A DNA stretch of 27,520 bases from Tannerella sp. GTDB lineage: Bacteria; Bacteroidota; Bacteroidia; Bacteroidales; Tannerellaceae. Shown in pieces: positions 16,054-24,018 of this stretch (position 1 is its first letter; each line of letters opens with the position of its first letter). Location: the NCBI GenBank assembly GCA_031277235.1, contig JAITMT010000504.1, forward strand, positions 1-27,520. Direction: 5' to 3'. A program made the translations under genes and the position numbers. A model generated the notes under the pieces. The model saw only the letters and a list, made by a program, of their open reading frames with translations. It did not search any database and was not told the DNA's origin.

Positions 16054-16671
16054 CTAAGGTATCGAATCCTTCATCCCCTTTATCATTTCCTTTATCATTT
16101 CCGGAGTCAGTGGATGAGGGTTTCCGCCCTTATTATTTTTTTCAAAATTACGTCGAAATGCCTCTTCTCTTTTTTTACTTTCTTTTTCGCTTTCTTCTTT
16201 CCATTTCCTTTCCTCTTCCTTAAAATATTCGCTGTTTCTTGGTACAGATACTCCTACACTTTCTACTTTATTCGATTTTAGCAATTCATAAATTTCTGCA
16301 GACCACTCTTCTATTAGTGTCGGGTCTTTCGGATAATTCGTGTAGCTGATTATATATAAATAATAACTGCTATCACTTTTCGTATCCGAATTAAAATATA
16401 ACCTCAACGCACGATTTCCGATGGGTCTCAGTATAACACTAATTTGATAGAATGCAACCGGCACCCGGATATCTTTCAACACCTCGTCAACAGTTTTCCC
16501 TTTATAGAAATCCGCCCGCGTTTTGAAGTTGTACACTAAATACGCAACGGTATCATTATTGAAAACTTTATCGTTTTTGAAAGACGACAGGGGTTTATAG
16601 GGCAAATCAGCCTGGGATTTCACCGTTGCAGCCATGGCAACGAACAATGATAATAAAATAATTTTTTTCAT
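16054..16671 (-). CDS. small exported protein of unknown function, paralog B
   Basis: The start at 16671 gives about 205 residues with a signal peptide (MKKIILLSLFVAMAATVKSQ). The upstream extension to 16719 runs into the repeat and is not signal-like. Blocks shared with paralog A are LPYKPLSSF with an N-D-T-V/L-x-Y-L-x-Y-N segment, FYKGKTVDEVLKDI, IYELLKSNKVESVGV and a strongly charged tail (KEEERKWKEESEKESKKREE, probably helical). The tail ends in a Met/Lys/Pro-rich segment. No domain is recognised. Its leader carries the family TATACA...ATGTCCAT element. Probably transcribed with genes C and A. Confidence 0.72.
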   Translation of the reverse strand: MKKIILLSLFVAMAATVKSQADLPYKPLSSFKNDKVFNNDTVAYLVYNFKTRADFYKGKTVDEVLKDIRVPVAFYQISVILRPIGNRALRLYFNSDTKSDSSYYLYIISYTNYPKDPTLIEEWSAEIYELLKSNKVESVGVSVPRNSEYFKEEERKWKEESEKESKKREEAFRRNFEKNNKGGNPHPLTPEMIKEMIKGMKDSIP

Positions 16672-16757
16672 TTTTATGGACATATTTATGTATAGACTGT
16701 CCCAAAAACAAAACTCCAATCCTCAATCCCAATAAGTTTCCCGTAAATGAGATGAAT
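16672..16757 (-). repeat. family leader and 31-bp repeat copy (R3)
   Basis: It contains the exact 31-base copy (16696-16726) of 15221-15251, a diverged continuation with CCCGTAAATGAGATGA to about 16756, and the leader of paralog B (16672-16695). Together with R1 it shows the unit [gene plus 3' repeat plus leader] has been duplicated. Confidence 0.75.
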
Positions 16758-16785
16758 CTCCAATTTCCCTGTTTTCATTCTCTTT

Positions 16786-17400
16786 CTATTCGTTTTTAAT
16801 TTCAACCGTATCCGACTTCTTGACTTTTGGTTTTTCCCCGGATGAAGGTAACCGTTTCCATTTTTTAGGATTACCACGATGATTATATATTTCACCGTCC
16901 ATTTTTGGAAAAATTACAGACTTGATAACCGCATCCGAATAAAATGCTTCAACCTCTTCCGTGAAAGGACCTCCCTCCGTGAAAGTAACTCCTATTTCTT
17001 CCTTATATTTGTCAAATAAACTCACAGCCTCGTAATAGGGTTTACTTCCTCTGAAATATATATGTACAGTGGGAGTCCTTAATGTATATCTCCATGCAAG
17101 ATCATTTATTTCCTCTGAATTAAATTTTAACCTAACCGAATAAAGCTGCCGGTTCAGATAATGGTTATCCGTTTCACCTATTATTAATTCAGTTATTTTC
17201 ACGCCGCATTTATCAAAAAGTTTTACCAGTTCCGAAAACGGCTTGCCGACATAATTGTTCGAATCTTTCCGGACAGTTTTCAGAAGAGAAATGATACTGT
17301 CGTTATAAGCCCTGTATTCTTCTTCCGTTTCTACATTTTGTGCATGACAAACCTGTGCAAACAGGCTTAAAATAATGGTCAGTTTTACTATTTGTTTCAT
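16786..17400 (-). CDS. small exported protein of unknown function, possible paralog C
   Basis: 204 residues with a signal peptide (MKQIVKLTIILSLFAQVCHAQ). It shares only the general plan with A and B: a NYVGKPFSELVKLF segment matching their Y-x-GK-x-x-x-E-L motif, a following beta-rich part (LNRQLYSVRLKF), and a Lys-rich C-terminal tail (PKKWKRLPSSGEKPKVKK). Homology to A and B is therefore tentative. No family is recognised. It is the first gene of the minus-strand cluster. A promoter (17498-17528) and a leader hairpin (17460-17489) lie upstream. Confidence 0.7.
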   Translation of the reverse strand: MKQIVKLTIILSLFAQVCHAQNVETEEEYRAYNDSIISLLKTVRKDSNNYVGKPFSELVKLFDKCGVKITELIIGETDNHYLNRQLYSVRLKFNSEEINDLAWRYTLRTPTVHIYFRGSKPYYEAVSLFDKYKEEIGVTFTEGGPFTEEVEAFYSDAVIKSVIFPKMDGEIYNHRGNPKKWKRLPSSGEKPKVKKSDTVEIKNE

Positions 17401-17459
17401 ATTTTTTTAATTGTTAAACTGTTAACTATATTCTGCTCCCCATTTGTAAGACCAAAAAC

Positions 17460-17489
17460 AACCGGTCTTTAAGTGATGCCTTACCGGTT
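17460..17489 (-). promoter_or_regulatory. leader hairpin of the minus-strand cluster
   Basis: AACCGGT (17460-17466) and ACCGGTT (17483-17489) are perfect inverted copies with a 16-base loop. On the minus strand they fall at the very start of the predicted transcript and are followed by GTTTTTGG. Possible roles are transcript stabilisation, attenuation or an operator. Confidence 0.45.
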
Positions 17490-17497
17490 TAACATTG

Positions 17498-17528
17498 CAA
17501 ATTTACAACATATTTTTCAATCAACAAT
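17498..17528 (-). promoter_or_regulatory. promoter candidate for minus-strand paralog cluster
   Basis: Read on the minus strand: ATTG at 17528-17525, a 19-base spacer, then TAAATTTG at 17505-17498. This matches the Bacteroidetes -33/-7 pattern well. It predicts a start near 17491 and a leader of about 90 bases before gene C. Confidence 0.5.
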
Positions 17529-17550
17529 TCTCCTGTTGCATATTTTTCAA
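17509..17550. promoter_or_regulatory. direct repeats flanking an inverted repeat (possible operator)
   Basis: CATATTTTTCAA occurs at 17509-17520 and again at 17539-17550, exactly 30 bases apart. Between them CAACA (17522-17526) and TGTTG (17534-17538) form an inverted repeat. The site overlaps the minus-strand promoter and lies about 80 bases upstream of the GH29 -7 box, so one regulator could control both directions. Confidence 0.45.
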
Positions 17551-17633
17551 AACGGAATGTGGTGAAGGAGTAATTTGGGACAATTATACAATCATTTGGC
17601 ATGGTTTTTATATTTCAACAGGAATAAACAGAC

Positions 17634-17641
17634 TATTTTTG
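17634..17641 (+). promoter_or_regulatory. -7-like box upstream of GH29
   Basis: TATTTTTG matches TAnnTTTG and lies about 45 bases before the GH29 ATG. There is no good -33 box at the normal spacing. TTTG at 17595-17598 lies 35 bases upstream, as at two other promoters here. Confidence 0.45.
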
Positions 17642-17686
17642 CAACTCAATATTATCGAAATATAGTTAACTAAAATCTGTCTTATC

Positions 17687-19120
17687 ATGAATAAAACGCT
17701 GTTAATAATAATGTTATGTATGCCGCTTACATTTTTGAAAGCGCAGGAAACGGTTTCCGGCGACCAAAAAATGGAATGGTGGCGTGAAGCCCGGTTCGGG
17801 ATGTTTATCCATTGGGGACCGTACAGTATCTGGGGAGGCGTATATCACGGTCATCAACAACAGCGCGGCGGCGCCGAATGGATCATGAATCGCTGCAAGA
17901 TTCCCGTAGCCGAATATCAGCAGGCAGCCGCCACGTTTAATCCCGTTAAATACGATCCCGAATCATGGGTATTGCTGGCAAGGGAAGCCGGAATGAAGTA
18001 CATCGTGATTACATCCAAGCATCACGACGGATTTGCCATGTTTAAAAGTAATGCAAGCAATTTTAACATGGTGGATTTCACGCTGTATAAAAAGGATGTC
18101 ATAGACGAACTGGCGAAAGCCTGCCGGAAGCACAACATGAAACTCGGTTTCTACTATTCCCAGGCGCAGGACTGGAACAATCCGGGCGGCTCAGTAGCGC
18201 GCAAGGTCATGGCGGAAGGATGGGCAAATCCCGATTCGGCACGGATTGATGCGTACACCGAGGCGCACGACGGTTCCTGGGATCCCGTTCAGGAATCGCG
18301 CTCGATGGCCGATTACATTGATCAGGTAGCGGTTCCGCAGATTCGCGAACTGCTGACCAACTACGGCGACATAGCCATCATCTGGTGGGACACGCCGACA
18401 CGGATGACCGACGAATTTGCCGTCAAACTGCAGAACGAATTGAAAAATTATCCCCAAGTCATCACCAACGACCGGCTGAAACGTCCGAATTTTCCCGGTG
18501 ATTACAAAACGCCCGAACAGCAAATCCCCGACCCGAGTGAACTGGGTAATTTCGACTGGGAAACCTGCATGACTATGGGCAGTTCGTGGGGATATAAAAG
18601 TTGGGATCAAAATTGGAAAACGCCTCAAACGCTCATCCGCAATCTCATAAACATTGCATCCAAAGGCGGCAACTACCTGCTGAACGTCGGTCCCACCCCG
18701 GAAGGCGAGATACCGCAGCAAAGCATTGACGGTTTACGGGCTATCGGTCGCTGGATGAAGGTGAACGGCGAGGCGATCTACGGAACGCAACGCAGCCCTG
18801 TGGACAAGCCCGACTGGGGATACATCACCCGCAAGGACGGTAAAAAAACAACCTGCCTGTATCTGTCCGTATGCGAATTGCCCCGCGACGGAAAAATTGT
18901 TCTCGAAGGACTTTCCGACGCCAAATCAGCCGTTTTACTCGCCGGAAAAACAAAACTTAAAACCGTGAAAACCGCCAAAGGTCTGGAAATCCGCTTGCCT
19001 GCACAGATGCCTGACCCCGTTGCCACGGTCATAAAACTGGAACTGAAAGGCAAGTTGGCTCCGGTAAAGGGAGGTGCAGCCAGACAGTCGAAAGGATTCG
19101 GGATCGTTGATGAGAAATAG
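17687..19120 (+). CDS. GH29 alpha-L-fucosidase, exported
   Basis: Hydrolyses terminal alpha-L-fucose, retaining mechanism, probably periplasmic. 477 residues, the usual length for GH29. A signal peptide runs to about residue 20 (LKAQ). Hallmarks are WWREARFGMFIHWG (31-44), EWIMNR, AGMKYIVITSKHHDGFAMF (101-119), LGFYYSQAQDW and IAIIWWDTP, in which D235 is the expected nucleophile. A GNYLLNVGPTPEG motif typical of the family follows, then a C-terminal beta-sandwich. The acid/base residue is not conserved by position in GH29 and is not assigned. It has its own promoter-like box, is divergent from the small exported-protein cluster, and precedes the second SusCD operon by 168 bases. Confidence 0.95.
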   Translation: MNKTLLIIMLCMPLTFLKAQETVSGDQKMEWWREARFGMFIHWGPYSIWGGVYHGHQQQRGGAEWIMNRCKIPVAEYQQAAATFNPVKYDPESWVLLAREAGMKYIVITSKHHDGFAMFKSNASNFNMVDFTLYKKDVIDELAKACRKHNMKLGFYYSQAQDWNNPGGSVARKVMAEGWANPDSARIDAYTEAHDGSWDPVQESRSMADYIDQVAVPQIRELLTNYGDIAIIWWDTPTRMTDEFAVKLQNELKNYPQVITNDRLKRPNFPGDYKTPEQQIPDPSELGNFDWETCMTMGSSWGYKSWDQNWKTPQTLIRNLINIASKGGNYLLNVGPTPEGEIPQQSIDGLRAIGRWMKVNGEAIYGTQRSPVDKPDWGYITRKDGKKTTCLYLSVCELPRDGKIVLEGLSDAKSAVLLAGKTKLKTVKTAKGLEIRLPAQMPDPVATVIKLELKGKLAPVKGGAARQSKGFGIVDEK

Positions 19121-19190
19121 TATGATGCATATTTTATGAACGGAGTCAATTGAAGCATTCGATTATCGGAATGAGACAAAATAACAAGAT

Positions 19191-19237
19191 TTTGGGATAA
19201 AAGTCATAGAATAATTTTTAAGAGAACAGTACATTTG
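19191..19237 (+). promoter_or_regulatory. promoter candidate for second SusCD operon
   Basis: TACATTTG (19230-19237) is a perfect TAnnTTTG box about 50 bases before the ATG at 19289. TTTG at 19191-19194 is 35 bases upstream of it. The usual -33 position holds only an A/T-rich stretch. The 168-base gap after GH29 shows no clear terminator. Confidence 0.5.
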
Positions 19238-19288
19238 CACTCTCAAATAATTTTTAATTTTTTTAAGTCTAATATTAAATTAAGTAAA

Positions 19289-20827
19289 ATGAAACATCTA
19301 AAGTTTAAAACATTAAACCGATTAGCGCTGTTTTCAGTAACATTGATGTTTTCAATGATGTCGTGCGAAGAAAAAAATGACGCTGATAACAAGGAATCCA
19401 TTCCATTTGATCCTCAAAAGCCTGTAGTGGCTGCTTCTTTCGAGCCTGCAGAAGGGCGAATTAGAGATTATGTAATGATTAATGGAGACAATTTCGGTAA
19501 TGATGTGTCTGCCATTAAAGTTTTCTTCAATGCTACCGAAGCCAAGGTCATAAGTTCCACAGGATCGCGTATTTTAGTCGTAGTGCCGCGCTGTTTAGCC
19601 GGAGATACGGAAGTATCGGTGCAGGTGGCTGATAAAGAGCGACAAAAGCTTCCCGGAGCATTTTTTTACAAGGTCAGCGCTCAGGTAACAACGCTTGCAG
19701 GAAATTCCGGTACTTTTGATATCAGCAGTGGAACGTTGGACAAGGCAATATTCCGGGCTACCTATCTCGCCGTTGACGCAGAGTATAACCTTTATGCCAC
19801 AGTACAGGATCAGGGATTGCTGTTATTGAACGAGGAACAAAACAGCGTAAGGCTAATCATGACATTCGACGAGGGTTTTGACCACCGTGCCATTCCCAGA
19901 ATACACCCTCAAACCGGCGAATTATTGTGCGGATCCGAGCGTGACCGCGACCGGTTTATCATTATCAATCCGGCAAACGGGTGGGATACGAAAATGAAGT
20001 TCATCAAAAATTGGAACTTAAACGGATATCCCGAGCCGTTTTCCGGGGGCAGTCAAAATGGCTACGATCCGAACTGGGCACATTACGGTTTTATGTTTTG
20101 CGAATGGGACGGGATGTACTATACGCGCTACTCCTGCGGACATATCGTGAGGATACATCCTGAAACATGGGAAGCGACAGTGGTTGGCAGAACTCCTCCC
20201 GGCGCCTGTTACGGAATAGGCTTCAATACCTATACGGAACGCGACCAGAACGGCAATCGTATTAACTTGCTTACTGAAACCGACAGGAGGAAAGAATTGT
20301 GGATTTCATACAACAACGACCTCTCTACGCCCGCATATTGGCAAGGCAAAATCTTCACGGTTGACATTACCGATACGCAAAAATGGTCAGACCTGCATCC
20401 GGGCGAAACTCATGAGGCTAACGCTGCCACGAATGCTTTTGCCGGTCCATGGACTACGGTGAACACTGATTATAACCAACTTATGTCTTCTTTCAAACTA
20501 AAAATAGGCAGAATAGGCGAAGGCAACGGCTATCGCGACGGTACGTTTGATATTGCACGAATCAATAATCCGAGAGCCATGAGTTTCGACGACGACGGAA
20601 ATTTATTTTTAGGCGATCACGGAAACCATTGTATTCGTCAGATTGATACAAAAGCCGAACTGGTTACTACACTTGTGGGAATTCCCCAAAGCAGCGGCTA
20701 TGTGGACGGAGCCAGAGAGTCGGCAAAATTTGCCAATCCGCACGGCATTGTGACCAACCAGGAAGGCAACATTATTTATGTAGGTGATTACAACAATTAC
20801 AAGATTCGCAAAATTACCATTGAATAA
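19289..20827 (+). CDS. IPT/TIG plus NHL-repeat surface lipoprotein
   Basis: The start is placed at 19289, giving MKHLKFKTLN and a lipobox MMSC (C26) followed by EEK. The in-frame ATG at 19235 would add 18 residues overlapping the promoter. An IPT/TIG domain (about 45-130; SFEPAEGRIRDYVMINGDNFG) is followed by a beta-propeller of NHL-type repeats (FRATYLAVDAEYNLYATVQDQG, INNPRAMSFDDDGNLFLGDHGNHCIRQID, FANPHGIVTNQEGNIIYVGDYNNYKIRKI). Proteins of this architecture commonly accompany SusCD pairs and are presumed surface glycan-binding proteins. It is the first gene of its operon, 36 bases before SusC. Confidence 0.85.
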   Translation: MKHLKFKTLNRLALFSVTLMFSMMSCEEKNDADNKESIPFDPQKPVVAASFEPAEGRIRDYVMINGDNFGNDVSAIKVFFNATEAKVISSTGSRILVVVPRCLAGDTEVSVQVADKERQKLPGAFFYKVSAQVTTLAGNSGTFDISSGTLDKAIFRATYLAVDAEYNLYATVQDQGLLLLNEEQNSVRLIMTFDEGFDHRAIPRIHPQTGELLCGSERDRDRFIIINPANGWDTKMKFIKNWNLNGYPEPFSGGSQNGYDPNWAHYGFMFCEWDGMYYTRYSCGHIVRIHPETWEATVVGRTPPGACYGIGFNTYTERDQNGNRINLLTETDRRKELWISYNNDLSTPAYWQGKIFTVDITDTQKWSDLHPGETHEANAATNAFAGPWTTVNTDYNQLMSSFKLKIGRIGEGNGYRDGTFDIARINNPRAMSFDDDGNLFLGDHGNHCIRQIDTKAELVTTLVGIPQSSGYVDGARESAKFANPHGIVTNQEGNIIYVGDYNNYKIRKITIE

Positions 20828-20863
20828 TTTCGGAAATTAATCTATCAATACAAATATAATACT

Positions 20864-23800
20864 ATGCGAAAAACATTAAAATACGCATTTATCATTGTGA
20901 TGCTTTCGATTTGTTATACCTTGCCGGCACAGCAGAATAACGATACGCCTTTAACAATTGCCGGCACTGTGTTTGAAGCTGCAACCGGCGAGACGTTACC
21001 CGGAGTTACCATCACCATTAAGGGGCGATTGACGGGAGTGACTACCGACCCGAACGGCAAATTCAGTATCAACGCCTACATGGGCGAATGGTTGGTCTTT
21101 ACATTTATAGGCCTTGAAACGCAGGAATATTTGGTTTCAGGCGCTCAAACGGATTTGAAAATCTCTCTTGCCGAAAGTACCGAGCAAATAGAAGAAGTTG
21201 TAGTAACCGGAGTTGGAGTTCAACGTAAAATCTCGACACTGGCGTCTGTCAGCACCGTTGACATCAAGGATCTTCAAGCGCCTGCCCCGTCAGTGGCAAA
21301 CTTACTTGGCGGCAGGGTGGCAGGTCTTATATCAATGCAGGCAAGCGGCGAGCCGGGCAAAAACCTTGCCGAGTTCTGGGTGCGGGGTATAGGTACTTTT
21401 GGGGCAAATGCCAGCGCATTGGTACTGATTGATGGCTTGGAGGGCGACATCAATTCCATTGATCCTGCCGATATTGAAAGTTTTTCCATACTCAAGGACG
21501 CATCGGCAACGGCTGTTTACGGAGTACGCGGCGCAAACGGTGTAGTACTTATCTCTACAAAGCGTGGAGAATCGGGAAAACTGTCCATCACGGGACGTAT
21601 GAACTATACCGTATCCCATATCAAGCGGTTGCCGGATTATCTCCGTGCTTATGATTATGCGGTTTTGAGCAATGAAGCCCGCGAACTGCGCGGTGAAAAG
21701 CCGCAGTATCAACCCATGGAATTGGGAATAATCCAGTACGGAATGGATGACGACTTCTATCCGGACATTGATTGGCAGGACGAAATCATACGTCCCGTAT
21801 CGTTCAGGCAAACTTATTATGCAAGCGGACGCGGCGGCAGCGATGTTGCGCGGTATTTCGTAAGTCTCGGCGGCACCAGCGAACAGGGAGCATACAAGGT
21901 TGAGAAAGGTAATTATTACACCGACAATGTGGGTTACAACACCTATTCTTTTCGTGTTAACCTGGACTTGAATCTGTCGAAAACAACCGTGTTAAAATTT
22001 AATTCGGACGCTTTCCTGGCGATTAATAACAGACCCGGTTTACCCGGCACAACCGACCAGATATGGAACATGCAGGCAAGAATAACGCCGGTCATATTTC
22101 CCCTGATATACTCTAACGGTCAATTACCGTCAGGCGATGCGGACATGGGACAATCGCCGTACGTATTGCTAAACCATTCCGGAAAATCGAAAATTACGGA
22201 TTTCAAGTCGAAACTTACGATGGCGCTGGAACAGGATCTCAATTTCATAACGGAAGGTTTGAAAATAAGATTTCTCGGCTCTTACGACCGCAACGGGGAA
22301 TACACCGAGGTACGCTCGCAGATACCCGGACTCTATTTGGCAACGGAAAGAACTGTATTTGGAGAATTGGTGACAAGAGAAGTAGTTCCTCCTGAAACTC
22401 AGGAATTTTATATGCTAACCAATCAAGGAACAGACAGAAGCTTTACATTTGAATCGGCTGTTAACTACGACCGCGTATTTAAAGACGACCATCGCGTAGG
22501 CGGATTGCTATATTTTCACCTCAACGACAATATGTCAACCACACAGTGGACAGAACGTGAAATGGCAGGACTACCCATAAACTACGCTCAGATACCCAGA
22601 CGGTATGTCCGTTTAACAGGTCGCCTGGCTTACGGTTTTAAGGATACTTATATGATTGACCTGAACTTTGGCCTCACCGGCACTGAAAACTTTATGCCCG
22701 GCAAGCAGTACGGATTTTTTCCTTCCATAGCGTTAGGCTGGATACCTTCAAATTATGATGTTATCAGGGATAATCTGCCGTGGATGAATCTTTTCAAAAT
22801 ACGCGGTTCGTATGGTACCGTGGGTAACGACCGCATAGGCGGTATCCGGTTTCCTTACCTGAACAGGGTAAACTTCTATAGCAACACGATATGGGGCGGA
22901 CAATATCTTGTGGATATGATTAACATAAGTCGTGTAGGCGCCGACAATCTGGAATGGGAAAAAGCCATCAAATCCAATCTCGGTTTCGATATACAATTGT
23001 TGAGAAGTAAAATGGCAATTACCGTTGACCTTTTCCACGACAAGCGCGACGGTATATTCCAGGAACGTGTACAAGTGCCTGATTATGTGGGGTTGACCAA
23101 CAATCCTTACGGTAATGTAGGCGGTATGATTTCATGGGGTAGTGACGGTAACGCCTCATACACGTATGACATCAACCAGAATATGAACGTAACTGTACGG
23201 GGCAACTACACCTTCTCAAAGAACAAGGTAACCAGTTATGAAAAGTTGTACGAAGAATATCCGTATATGGATTATACCAATCAGCCCAACGATGTCTGGC
23301 GGGGGCTTCAAAGCCTCGGCTTTTTTACCGACCAGGCTGATATTGACGCAAGCCCTACGCAAAGCTGGGGTCCCGTTATGCCGGGTGATTTGAAGTATAA
23401 AGATATAAATGGCGACGGAGTTGTCAACGACGACGACAAGGTGCCTATTTCCTACAAAGAAATGTTTCCCCTGTTCTCTTACGGTTTTGGCGGATCGTTT
23501 ACTTACAAGGGTATATCCTTGGGTGTTCTGTTCAGGGGAACGGGCAAAATGGACTACTATCGCAACAACGTCGGTTACATTCCCTTCAACGGAAACAGGG
23601 TCGGCAATGTGCTTGAACAGTTCAAAGATCCTAAAACGCGCTGGATACCGCAATGGTATATAGATGAAAACCCCGATATATTTGAAGGAACGGGGGTTAT
23701 AGCCGAAAATCCGAACGCACAACTGCCCCGTTTACAATACGGAATAAACCAAAACAATGCGCAACTTTCGGATTTCTGGAAGGCTAATGCACAATATCTG

Positions 23801-24007
23801 CGCCTGCAGGAAATAACCGTCAATTACAATGTGAGAAGCAAATTCCTGAAACATATCGGCGTTGCTTCCATTGACCTGCAATTGGTGGGTAATAATCTAT
23901 ATGTATGGAGCAGGGAGAAAATATTTGACCCTGAACAGGCAAACAAACTGGGGGCGGTATATCCCATCCCTACAACGTATTCGTTCCAAATGTATATTAA
24001 CCTGTAA
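20864..24007 (+). CDS. SusC/RagA family TonB-dependent outer-membrane receptor (second operon)
   Basis: 1047 residues. Signal peptide 1-22 (LPAQ), carboxypeptidase-regulatory-like domain (about 31-105), TonB-box-like EEVVVTG (110-116), then a plug with NLLGGRVAGLISMQASGEPG and the SusC signature SILKDASATAVYGVRGANG (208-226), followed by the barrel ending YSFQMYINL. It differs greatly from the SusC at 1423 outside the conserved motifs, so the two probably import different ligands or fragments. There is no STN domain. It is followed after 11 bases by its SusD partner. Confidence 0.96.
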   Translation: MRKTLKYAFIIVMLSICYTLPAQQNNDTPLTIAGTVFEAATGETLPGVTITIKGRLTGVTTDPNGKFSINAYMGEWLVFTFIGLETQEYLVSGAQTDLKISLAESTEQIEEVVVTGVGVQRKISTLASVSTVDIKDLQAPAPSVANLLGGRVAGLISMQASGEPGKNLAEFWVRGIGTFGANASALVLIDGLEGDINSIDPADIESFSILKDASATAVYGVRGANGVVLISTKRGESGKLSITGRMNYTVSHIKRLPDYLRAYDYAVLSNEARELRGEKPQYQPMELGIIQYGMDDDFYPDIDWQDEIIRPVSFRQTYYASGRGGSDVARYFVSLGGTSEQGAYKVEKGNYYTDNVGYNTYSFRVNLDLNLSKTTVLKFNSDAFLAINNRPGLPGTTDQIWNMQARITPVIFPLIYSNGQLPSGDADMGQSPYVLLNHSGKSKITDFKSKLTMALEQDLNFITEGLKIRFLGSYDRNGEYTEVRSQIPGLYLATERTVFGELVTREVVPPETQEFYMLTNQGTDRSFTFESAVNYDRVFKDDHRVGGLLYFHLNDNMSTTQWTEREMAGLPINYAQIPRRYVRLTGRLAYGFKDTYMIDLNFGLTGTENFMPGKQYGFFPSIALGWIPSNYDVIRDNLPWMNLFKIRGSYGTVGNDRIGGIRFPYLNRVNFYSNTIWGGQYLVDMINISRVGADNLEWEKAIKSNLGFDIQLLRSKMAITVDLFHDKRDGIFQERVQVPDYVGLTNNPYGNVGGMISWGSDGNASYTYDINQNMNVTVRGNYTFSKNKVTSYEKLYEEYPYMDYTNQPNDVWRGLQSLGFFTDQADIDASPTQSWGPVMPGDLKYKDINGDGVVNDDDKVPISYKEMFPLFSYGFGGSFTYKGISLGVLFRGTGKMDYYRNNVGYIPFNGNRVGNVLEQFKDPKTRWIPQWYIDENPDIFEGTGVIAENPNAQLPRLQYGINQNNAQLSDFWKANAQYLRLQEITVNYNVRSKFLKHIGVASIDLQLVGNNLYVWSREKIFDPEQANKLGAVYPIPTTYSFQMYINL

Positions 24008-24018
24008 ATTTATTAATT

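Noticed and set aside
15961..16281. 106-codon plus-strand ORF rich in Phe
   Set aside because: It is the complement of the Lys/Glu-rich tail of paralog B, and the composition is explained by that gene.
16686..16895. 69-codon minus-strand ORF reading through the 31-bp repeat (GIEDWSFVFGT)
   Set aside because: The same peptide can be read in the other repeat copy, but the frame overlaps gene C, lacks a shared start, and diverges outside the repeat. It is better explained as non-coding repeat DNA.
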